Positions 1 to 5,118 of a stretch of 5,118 nt of DNA are shown here, piece after piece (within the stretch, counting starts at the first letter, position 1; the number at the start of each line of letters is the position of its first letter). Under the pieces are notes generated by a model, which was not told where the DNA came from, did no database searches, and was given only the letters and a program-made list of their open reading frames with translations. The DNA is taken from assembly GCA_017619905.1 (NCBI GenBank), contig JAFZRK010000065.1, forward strand, positions 1 to 5,118, in the 5' to 3' direction. Origin of the DNA: Bacillota bacterium (GTDB lineage: Bacteria > Bacillota > Clostridia > Peptostreptococcales > Anaerovoracaceae). Both the position numbers and the translations under genes were made by a program.

Positions 1-711
1 GTCGCAGACGAAGCCTCCGAGGAACTTTCCGAGGAATACGAAAAGCGTAAGGAGCAGTGCCTGCACCGCGCCGGTCTTCCATGTGAATACCGCTGCCGTG
101 CCGCCTATTGCCCGCACCGCGACTGCAGCGGTAAGCGCGAAGATCGGACCGAAGGACCGAAGTTCAGTATACCTTTCGCCTTCCCCAGCGTCCGGCTCTT
201 CATCCTGGCCGAACCTCCTGTAGATCCCGAAGCAGAAGATAGCCGCCAGTCCAAGCAACAGACCTACGTAGTCCAGCACGCCGGGGAACAAGGTCCCTAT
301 CGTAACGCCGAATGCTCCGGGAGCAACGAATACGCCGAGAGGCGCCGCCTTTCCGCCGCTCCTGTCAAGGGAGACGCTCCCGCCGGAGACATGGAAAAAG
401 CTGTTCCCGATGCCTGTGACCGCCGCCTTGACTATAGGCTCGAACGTGAGCAGCGACGCCGCGGCGACCAGGAACATCGCGAAGGCCTGTATGCTGCCGT
501 AGAGGAGCAGCGCGTCGGAGCGGAGCCTGTCCCTTCGCACGGCCCGGTCCAGAAGCATCCCGACAAGGCACTGCGTGGAGAAAGCGACGGTGTTGTAGAC
601 CAGGATCGCCGTGCCGAAGTCCGGGTGATCCGTCCCAAAGGAAAACAGTGCGGCCACGCAGGCAGCGTCAACGAGAAAATGAGATATTGCGTTGAAGATG
701 GTTATGAACAC
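1..711 (-). CDS. Partial MFS-like multi-pass membrane transporter (3' end outside window)
   Basis: The minus strand stays open for 237 codons from GTG at 711 to the window's left edge without a stop. The product is strongly hydrophobic, with about eight predicted membrane segments (roughly residues 2-24, 32-54, 68-90, 93-113, 121-140, 145-164, 187-207 and 213-235). A charged central loop (about 165-185, rich in E, D and R) separates segments 6 and 7, as in 12-helix major facilitator proteins. GMLLDRAVRRDR (51-62) resembles the MFS loop 2-3 motif, and GKFLGGFVCD at the right-hand end of the visible protein looks like its second-half copy. HFLVDAAC (11-18) and GNSFFHVSGG (102-111) recall the fosmidomycin-resistance-type branch, but this is by eye only. 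The substrate is unknown. GTG is preferred because an in-frame TAA lies two codons upstream and the first internal Met is residue 52. No convincing Shine-Dalgarno is visible, so initiation may be weak or coupled to the small ORF 32 nt upstream. Confidence 0.82.
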   Translation of the reverse strand, partial: MFITIFNAISHFLVDAACVAALFSFGTDHPDFGTAILVYNTVAFSTQCLVGMLLDRAVRRDRLRSDALLLYGSIQAFAMFLVAAASLLTFEPIVKAAVTGIGNSFFHVSGGSVSLDRSGGKAAPLGVFVAPGAFGVTIGTLFPGVLDYVGLLLGLAAIFCFGIYRRFGQDEEPDAGEGERYTELRSFGPIFALTAAVAVRAIGGTAAVFTWKTGAVQALLLTLFVFLGKFLGGFVCD

Positions 712-743
712 TTCTTATCAGTACCTGATCTATGATCCCGTTA

Positions 744-878
744 TTATTGATCTGCCAGATCATAATGCTGACGAAGAGTTTCTTCTTTTACTGCATCAAG
801 ATCGTATTCTTCTTTGAGCACTCCCAGCAGTTGATCCGACAGGCATCTCTCAGTTTCAGGTTTTAATTCTTCTGCCAT
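744..878 (-). CDS. Small acidic 44-residue protein, function unknown
   Basis: An ATG at 878 opens a 44-codon frame ending in tandem TAA TAA. A perfect GGAGG sits 8 nt before the ATG, which is the main reason to believe it is translated. The product is very acidic (8 E and 5 D against 3 K and 2 R), has a single Cys (residue 12) and no signal peptide or membrane segment. The second half carries a loose internal echo (KEEYDL at 22-27, HYDLAD at 38-43) and is probably helical. Its G+C is 41% (55 of 135), clearly lower than the neighbouring genes. It has its own likely promoter and lies 32 nt before the MFS-like gene in the same direction, so it is likely the first gene of that unit. I do not recognise the family. 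It could be a regulatory or accessory peptide of the transporter, a peptide precursor, or a chance ORF with a good ribosome site. Confidence 0.6.
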   Translation of the reverse strand: MAEELKPETERCLSDQLLGVLKEEYDLDAVKEETLRQHYDLADQ

Positions 879-886
879 TTGCTAAA

Positions 887-891
887 CCTCC
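887..891 (-). promoter_or_regulatory. Strong Shine-Dalgarno site of the 44-residue ORF
   Basis: The minus strand reads GGAGG followed by 8 nt (TTTAGCAA) and then ATG at 878. It is a full-consensus ribosome site at good spacing and decides the start of the small ORF. It lies very close to the predicted transcription start, so the mRNA leader would be only about 15 nt long. Confidence 0.75.
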
Positions 892-897
892 AACAAC

Positions 898-928
898 AGT
901 ATAATACCTGGATATGAGCAAAACACAA
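898..928 (-). promoter_or_regulatory. Probable sigma-A-type promoter for the small ORF and MFS-like gene
   Basis: On the minus strand, TTGTGT (928-923) is a fair -35 box. TATTAT (906-901) follows after a 16-nt spacer as the -10 box. The overlapping TATACT (903-898) is closer to consensus but gives a 19-nt spacer. The strip is A+T-rich and sits only 4 nt past the U-tract of the upstream operon's terminator, exactly where a new unit would need a promoter. The exact boxes are uncertain. Confidence 0.45.
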
Positions 929-932
929 TATC

Positions 933-968
933 AAAAAAGCAAAAAGGCGGCCCTTTTGCAGGACCGCC
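933..968 (-). terminator. Intrinsic terminator of the cobalamin operon
   Basis: On the minus strand, GGCGGTCC (968-961) pairs with GGGCCGCC (953-946) as an 8-bp stem with one G-U pair and a 7-nt loop (TGCAAAA). TTTTTGCTTTTTT (945-933) follows directly. The stem begins 7 nt after the cbiC stop codon. This is a textbook Rho-independent terminator and marks the end of the cbiB-cobD-cobQ-cbiC transcript. Confidence 0.92.
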
Positions 969-975
969 GCAGATC

Positions 976-1605
976 TTATCTTCCGAGCATGTACAGCAGC
1001 GCGTTGACTATGCAGGCGGCCACGTTGCTGCCGCCCTTTCTGCCGCGGGCTACTATGTATGGCACCGGGCGCTGCATTATCATCTCTTTGGATTGTACCA
1101 CATTCACGAAGCCCACGGGAACACCTATCACCAGTTCCGGCTTCAGTTTTCCTTCGTCTATCAGTTCGCAGATGCGCACCAGCGCCGTGGGAGCGTTGCC
1201 TATCGCGAAGATGAGCGGTTTTCCGAGCGCCGCGGCCTTGTCCATGCTTGCAGCGGAGCGGGTGCTTCCGTTGGCCTTTGCGGCAGCGGCCACGTCCTCG
1301 TCCGCTATGAAGCAGTACACCTCGCCGCCGTATTTTGCCAGGTTCTTCTTGTTGATGCCGGCTTTGGCCATCTGGGTGTCCGTGACTATGCAGGCGCCGT
1401 TCTTAATGGCTTCGTGAGCCTTGGCCACCACGTCCTCCGAGAAGCAGAGCGTGTCCGCGTAGTCGAAGTCCGCGCTGGTGTGGATGACGCGTGTTATTAA
1501 GGGCGCCAGCGCCGGGTCTATGGGGTGAGGCAGCTCGGATTCTATTATCTCGAAGCTGCGTTTTTCTATCTCCATCGGGAGGACTCTTTCAAGTTCTGTG
1601 ATCAT
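976..1605 (-). CDS. cbiC: Cobalt-precorrin-8 methylmutase (precorrin-8X methylmutase family)
   Basis: This cytoplasmic enzyme moves the C-11 methyl group to C-12, converting cobalt-precorrin-8 into cobyrinic acid (hydrogenobyrinic acid in the aerobic CobH version). The 209-residue product has the usual family length. Visible landmarks are IHTSADFDYA (41-50), with His42 matching the family's catalytic histidine, and NGSTRSAA (112-119), with Arg116 in the position of the substrate-contacting arginine. GNAPTAL (136-142) and the strongly conserved GVPVGFVNVVQSKE (161-174) follow. The ATG overlaps the cobQ stop as ATGA, and GGAGG lies 7 nt upstream, fixing the start. It is the last gene of the operon, with the terminator just downstream. 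I call it cbiC rather than cobH because the neighbouring genes suggest the early-cobalt (anaerobic) route. That choice is inference, as the sequence alone does not separate the two versions. Confidence 0.96.
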   Translation of the reverse strand: MITELERVLPMEIEKRSFEIIESELPHPIDPALAPLITRVIHTSADFDYADTLCFSEDVVAKAHEAIKNGACIVTDTQMAKAGINKKNLAKYGGEVYCFIADEDVAAAAKANGSTRSAASMDKAAALGKPLIFAIGNAPTALVRICELIDEGKLKPELVIGVPVGFVNVVQSKEMIMQRPVPYIVARGRKGGSNVAACIVNALLYMLGR

Positions 1606-3089
1606 ATCCCTGCCTCCAGTATCCTGTATATCATGTCCATGTCCAGGCTGCTTCTGATGCCGTCAGCCAGGATGTCGAACTGCTTTTCCTTGTAGGCTTT
1701 GTAGTCAAAGACCGCAAGTTCCGCCGGGTCAATGCCCTTCTGCCTGCAGAGCACCGCAAGAATCGCCTTTCTGCACTGGGCGGAGTCGAAGAAGCCGTGC
1801 AGGTAGCTGCCCAGGACGTTGCCGCTGGCGCAGCCGTCGCTGTGACCGTTGTCCAGCGCCGCCAGATGCTTCGCGCCGTCCAGGAGAACGGTCTGCCCCA
1901 TGTGGATCTCGTAGCCCTCCAGTTCTATGCCGGAAAGATCCTGCCAGAAGCCTTCCGCGGAAACTCTGCCTCCAACTCTGGTGCGGTGCTTCTCCTCCGC
2001 GAACTCGGTCTCCGTGGGTAGAAGACCCATTCCCGCGACGCTTCCGCCGCCTTCCACTCCGGAGACGTCCGTTATCCTGCGCCCCAGCATCTGGTAGCCG
2101 CCGCATATTCCTATGACCGGCGTTCCGCTGGAATTCAGGTGCTTTATCGCTGCCTCCAGGCCGTTCTGGCGCAGCCACAGCAGATCGGAGATCGTGTTCT
2201 TGGTGCCCGGGAGGATCACCAGGTCCGGCTTGCCGAGCTCCCTTTCGGAATTTACGTAGCGCACCCCAACGCCGTCGGTAGCCTCGAGCACGGTGAAGTC
2301 CGTAAAGTTGGAGAGCCTGGGGAGCCTCACCACTGCTATGTCTATCTTTGCGGCCTTACTGCGTACCAGCCTTTCGGAGAGGCTGTCCTCGTCCTCTATG
2401 TCCGCCTTAATGTACGGCACAACGCCCGCGACCGGCCTGTGAGTTATCTCCTCCAGCTGCTTGAGGCCGGGCTTTAAGATCTCCACATCGCCGCGGAACT
2501 TGTTGATTATCGTGGCTTTTACGTAGTTCTTCTCTTCTTCCGTAAGGAGCTCGATGGTGCCGTAGAGCTGTGCGAAAACGCCGCCGCGGTCTATGTCGCC
2601 CACCAGAAGCACCGGGGCCTTGGCCATCTTGGCCATGCCCATGTTCACGAAATCGTCCGCCTTAAGGTTGATCTCCGCCGGGCTGCCCGCACCCTCAATT
2701 ACGATTATGTCATTCTGCGCAGAGAGCGTGTCGAAGGCCTTCTGTATGGCGGGGCGCAGCGTGTGCTTCATCTTGTAGTATTCCTGCGCGTGGTAGTTGC
2801 CTATCACCTCGCCGTTCACTATCACCTGCGAGCCCATGTTGGTTACGGGTTTCAGCAGTATCGGGTTCATCAGCACCGAGGGCTCGACGCCCGCGGCCTC
2901 CGCCTGCACCACCTGCGCGCGGCCCATCTCAAGCCCCTCCCTGGTGATGAAGGAATTGAGCGCCATGTTCTGGCTCTTGAACGGAGCCACGCGGTAGCCG
3001 TCCTGCATGAACACCCTGCAAAGGCCGGCCGCGATGACGCTCTTGCCGGCATTGGACATGGTGCCCTGGATCATTATTGCTTTAGCCAT
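1602..3089 (-). CDS. cobQ: Cobyric acid synthase (glutamine-dependent, CobQ/CbiP)
   Basis: It amidates the b, d, e and g carboxylates of adenosylcobyrinic acid a,c-diamide using glutamine and ATP, giving cobyric acid. The 495-residue length is typical. The N-terminal ATP-dependent synthetase domain has the P-loop-like GTMSNAGKS (9-17), FKSQNMALNS (37-46), IEGAGSPAEINL (131-142) and GDIDRGGVFAQLYGT (164-178). The C-terminal class I glutaminase-like domain has LPGTKNT (293-299), the nucleophile Cys329 in GICGGYQMLG, EGYEIHMGQT (391-400) and the catalytic-type His431 in GSYLHGFFDS. All key residues are present, so it should be active. The start is fixed by GGAGGAG 4 nt before the ATG. The gene overlaps cobD by 8 nt and cbiC by 4 nt, so translation is probably coupled on both sides. 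Its product is the acceptor for the aminopropanol arm added by CbiB. Confidence 0.97.
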   Translation of the reverse strand: MAKAIMIQGTMSNAGKSVIAAGLCRVFMQDGYRVAPFKSQNMALNSFITREGLEMGRAQVVQAEAAGVEPSVLMNPILLKPVTNMGSQVIVNGEVIGNYHAQEYYKMKHTLRPAIQKAFDTLSAQNDIIVIEGAGSPAEINLKADDFVNMGMAKMAKAPVLLVGDIDRGGVFAQLYGTIELLTEEEKNYVKATIINKFRGDVEILKPGLKQLEEITHRPVAGVVPYIKADIEDEDSLSERLVRSKAAKIDIAVVRLPRLSNFTDFTVLEATDGVGVRYVNSERELGKPDLVILPGTKNTISDLLWLRQNGLEAAIKHLNSSGTPVIGICGGYQMLGRRITDVSGVEGGGSVAGMGLLPTETEFAEEKHRTRVGGRVSAEGFWQDLSGIELEGYEIHMGQTVLLDGAKHLAALDNGHSDGCASGNVLGSYLHGFFDSAQCRKAILAVLCRQKGIDPAELAVFDYKAYKEKQFDILADGIRSSLDMDMIYRILEAGI

Positions 3090-4185
3090 ATATCTCCTCC
3101 AGCGCTTTTATCAGCGCATCGTTCTCTTCTTTCGTGCGGATGCCTATGCGGATGAAGCTGTCGTCAAGACCCTTAAAGTTCCTGCAGTCCCGGACCCTGA
3201 TGTTTCTCTCCGCCAGCATCTCCCTTAAGGGCGCGGATGTGCCTCCGGGAGCCCCTCCAGAGCCCCTGACGTCCTGTATGAGAAGGAAATTCGCCTCGGA
3301 CGGGAAAACACTAAGCCCGCAGCCTTCGATGGCTGAAACGAGCCGTTTTCTCTCCGCGGCTATGTATCTCCTTGCATCCGAAAGGAAGACTCGCTCCCCG
3401 CAGCAGACCTCGCCCGCGGCCTGCGCCGCCGATGAGACGCTCCACGGTATCCCGAAGCGGTAGACCTCGTCCAGAAGCTCCGTGTCCGCCGAGAACATGA
3501 AGCCGAGCCTCAGGCCTGCCATGGCGTAGGTCTTGGTGAAGGCGTTGATCACCACTATGTTCCTGTACTTCCCCATGAGCGCAAGTGCACTGGTAGCCCC
3601 GGTGAACTCAAGGAAGCATTCGTCGCAGACGAGCAGCGTGCCGGTGCGGCTGCAGAGCTCCGCGATATCCGCCAGTTCCTCCGTGCCGAGCATGCTCCCG
3701 TCCGGGTTGTTCGGACGGCAGACGAAGACCATCCCGGGAGCCGACGCGGCAAGCGTCATTGCGCAGTCCGGCGGAGCCGCGGTGACGGCCTTTTTAATGT
3801 TCCCGCTTATCTGCGCGGGCGTCCTGCCCAGGACGTCGTAATACACCGCCGACGCCCCGAAAAGAGCAGTACTTCTCTCGTACTCGGAAAAACCGGGCCT
3901 TGGAACAAGGACCTTCTTCGGCTTTACCGCGGCGCAGAGCCTTAAGATCAGGTCCGACGCCCCGTTCCCGCAGACTATGTTCTCCTCCGGCACGCCGTAC
4001 CTTTCGGACAGGGCCGCTGTGAGCTTCCTGCAGAAGGGGTCCGGGTAGGTGATGTCCTCCCTCACCGCCCTTTCCGCAGCCTCGGCGGCGGCCCCGGGCA
4101 TCCCAAGGGGATCTATGTTCACGGAAAAGTCCAGGATTTTTTTTTCTTCGGCGAAGATGTCCCCGCCGTGTTCGTAGCTTCGCAT
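3082..4185 (-). CDS. cobD: L-threonine-O-3-phosphate decarboxylase (CobD, PLP-dependent)
   Basis: It decarboxylates L-threonine phosphate to (R)-1-amino-2-propanol O-2-phosphate, the linker of the cobalamin nucleotide loop. The 367-residue product is a fold-type I aminotransferase-like protein. It opens with HGGDIF (6-11) and DFSVNIDPLG (19-28), typical of CobD. VCGNGASDLI (71-80) contacts the PLP phosphate, RPNNPDG (157-163) carries the PLP-binding Asn, and Asp188 in CDECFLEF pairs with the pyridine nitrogen. Lys218 in NAFTKTYAMAGLRLGF is the Schiff-base lysine, and Arg346 in FIRIGIRT probably binds the substrate carboxylate. A Gly/Ser-rich insertion (308-318) looks like a surface loop. HisC-type histidinol-phosphate aminotransferase is the main alternative, but the N-terminal motifs and direct linkage to cbiB favour CobD. 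The ATG directly follows the cbiB stop, with AGGGG 7 nt upstream. A 9-A run spans codons 14-17. Confidence 0.94.
   Translation of the reverse strand: MRSYEHGGDIFAEEKKILDFSVNIDPLGMPGAAAEAAERAVREDITYPDPFCRKLTAALSERYGVPEENIVCGNGASDLILRLCAAVKPKKVLVPRPGFSEYERSTALFGASAVYYDVLGRTPAQISGNIKKAVTAAPPDCAMTLAASAPGMVFVCRPNNPDGSMLGTEELADIAELCSRTGTLLVCDECFLEFTGATSALALMGKYRNIVVINAFTKTYAMAGLRLGFMFSADTELLDEVYRFGIPWSVSSAAQAAGEVCCGERVFLSDARRYIAAERKRLVSAIEGCGLSVFPSEANFLLIQDVRGSGGAPGGTSAPLREMLAERNIRVRDCRNFKGLDDSFIRIGIRTKEENDALIKALEEIYG
3094..3100 (-). promoter_or_regulatory. Shine-Dalgarno site of cobQ inside the end of cobD
   Basis: GGAGGAG lies within the last codons of cobD and 4 nt before the cobQ ATG (6 nt if only the upstream GGAGG is counted). 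It fixes the cobQ start and, with the 8-nt overlap, allows ribosomes finishing cobD to restart on cobQ. Confidence 0.8.
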
Positions 4186-5118
4186 CTAAAGGCCCCTGAT
4201 GATGAACGACATCACTAAAACTCTTGCTGTGACCGCCGCCGCAAAGGCAAGTACCGCGGTCGCCGTCATAAGGCGCTGCGAGCGGCGTATGTCTTCCAAT
4301 TCGATGGGACGAATCTCGTCCCCTATGAACTCCTTTTTGTGGATCACGCCTCCGTACACCGCGTCCCCGGCCAGCTGCACCTGAAGGGCTCCGGCCATGA
4401 CAGACTCTGTCTGCGCGGAATTGGGGCTGGCGTGCTTGTACCTGTCCCTCTTCCATATGCGAAGGGCGTCCCGGGTGCTGAGCCCGGCAGCCGCGGAAGC
4501 CATGATCATTATTATCGCCGCGAGCCTTGCGGGTATGAAGTTGAACACGTCATCCAGGCGTGCCGCCGCGGTCCCGAACCTTTCGTAGCGCTCGTTGCGG
4601 TAGCCCAGCATTGAATCCATGGTGTTTACGGCCTTGTAGAGGCATCCGCCCACCGGGCCCATGAGCGCCATGTAAAAGAGAGGCGCTATCTCACCGTCTG
4701 AGGTGTTTTCCGCGACGGTCTCCACTGCGGCCTTTATGACGCCGGCCTCGTCCAGCACGTCCGTGTCCCTTCCGACTATCCAGGAGACTGCCTTCCGCCC
4801 GGCCTCGAGCCCGCCTGTCCTGAGGCTCTCAGCCACGGCGCCGCTCTCGTCCTTAAGGGACTTCGCGGCAAGGCACTGCCAGCAGAGGATACCGCCGGCG
4901 ATCACGTAGACCGCGGGGTGGATCTTCCAGCACGCGTACAGCACCAGGCTCGGAACGGCTATGGAAAAGAGCAGCATGCAGAGCACCAGCACGGCGCCGG
5001 CAAGCCTCTTGGGCTTCCAGCTGTAGCAGAGCTTTTCAAGAAAGCTTATGAGCCTGCCGTAGAGTATCACCAGGTGCGGCCAGCCGTGGGGATCCCCTAT
5101 GATAAGGTCCAGCACGAA
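4186..5118 (-). CDS. cbiB: Adenosylcobinamide-phosphate synthase CbiB (5' end outside window)
   Basis: This integral membrane enzyme joins adenosylcobyric acid to (R)-1-amino-2-propanol (or its phosphate), giving adenosylcobinamide (phosphate). The visible 310 codons begin in the family's N-terminal LDLIIGDPHGWPHL motif. A GTG at 5115 could serve as a start, but the frame continues open to the window edge and homologues normally have a few more residues ahead of this motif, so I treat it as truncated by perhaps 5-10 residues. Numbering from that GTG, VETVAENTSDGEIAPLFY (131-148), YKAVNTMDSMLGYRNERYERF (160-180), ARLDDVFNFIPARLAA (185-200) and ASPNSAQTESVMAGAL (229-244) are the hallmark motifs. 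Hydrophobic segments lie near 37-60, 65-80, 194-211 and 284-306. The TAG stop directly abuts the cobD ATG, which links the gene making the aminopropanol arm to the gene attaching it. Confidence 0.96.
   Translation of the reverse strand, partial: FVLDLIIGDPHGWPHLVILYGRLISFLEKLCYSWKPKRLAGAVLVLCMLLFSIAVPSLVLYACWKIHPAVYVIAGGILCWQCLAAKSLKDESGAVAESLRTGGLEAGRKAVSWIVGRDTDVLDEAGVIKAAVETVAENTSDGEIAPLFYMALMGPVGGCLYKAVNTMDSMLGYRNERYERFGTAAARLDDVFNFIPARLAAIIMIMASAAAGLSTRDALRIWKRDRYKHASPNSAQTESVMAGALQVQLAGDAVYGGVIHKKEFIGDEIRPIELEDIRRSQRLMTATAVLAFAAAVTARVLVMSFIIRGL

Noticed and set aside
391..735. A 114-codon plus-strand ORF over the left region
   Set aside because: It is antisense to the membrane-protein gene. 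Its product is full of R, E and D with no domain pattern, while the minus-strand frame gives a clear multi-pass membrane protein. It is a G+C-rich shadow.
879..975. Possible cobalamin riboswitch or other structured RNA between cbiC and the small ORF
   Set aside because: The longest gene-free strip is only 97 nt and is accounted for by the terminator, promoter and ribosome site. No B12-box-like core was seen, and it lies at the 3' end of the B12 operon.
914..1417. A 167-codon plus-strand ORF with hydrophobic stretches
   Set aside because: It lies antisense to cbiC, whose motifs are unmistakable, and it starts inside the terminator and promoter strip with no ribosome site.
1729..2178. A 149-codon minus-strand ORF inside cobQ
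   Set aside because: It is an alternative frame of the CobQ glutaminase domain with an R/G/P-rich shadow composition.
2763..3155. A 130-codon plus-strand ORF across the cobQ start
   Set aside because: It is antisense to the cobQ N-terminus and cobD end, has a His/Leu-rich shadow composition, and shows no ribosome site.
3794..4456. A 220-codon minus-strand ORF overlapping cbiB and cobD in another frame
   Set aside because: Its product is low-complexity and rich in R and G, with no family motifs, and it crosses the junction of two well-supported genes. It matters only as the frame entered if slippage occurred at the A run.

Overview
The window comes from a G+C-rich bacterium with an anaerobic-type vitamin B12 (cobalamin) pathway. 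The gene names and protein style (CbiB, CobD, CobQ/CbiP and CbiC, compactly overlapping with strong GGAGG ribosome binding sites) best suggest a Clostridia-like Bacillota anaerobe. That placement is an inference from protein style and needs a homology search. All six genes lie on the minus strand, so transcription runs from the right edge to the left.

Right part (5118 down to 976): the distal end of a cobalamin-synthesis operon, in transcription order cbiB (adenosylcobinamide-phosphate synthase, 5' end just outside the window), cobD (L-threonine-O-3-phosphate decarboxylase), cobQ/cbiP (cobyric acid synthase) and cbiC (cobalt-precorrin-8 methylmutase). The junctions are extremely tight: cbiB/cobD abut with 0 nt between them, cobD/cobQ overlap by 8 nt and cobQ/cbiC by 4 nt (ATGA), which indicates one transcript with translational coupling. 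CobD makes (R)-1-amino-2-propanol phosphate, CbiB attaches the aminopropanol arm to the cobyric acid made by CobQ, and CbiC performs an earlier corrin-ring step. A strong intrinsic terminator (933-968) closes the operon. The operon start and any cobalamin riboswitch would lie to the right, outside the window.

Left part (932 down to 1): a separate short transcription unit. An A+T-rich strip holds a plausible promoter that begins almost directly after the terminator's U-tract. It is followed by a very good Shine-Dalgarno site and a 44-codon acidic small ORF (744-878, 41% G+C) that I do not recognise. After 32 nt comes a GTG-started membrane protein (711 to the left edge, truncated) that looks like the first two thirds of an MFS-type transporter. 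The small ORF/membrane-protein pair is the only part of the window that standard annotation would probably miss or leave unexplained. No RNA genes, CRISPR arrays, insertion sequences or att sites were seen, and no gene-free stretch exceeds about 100 nt.
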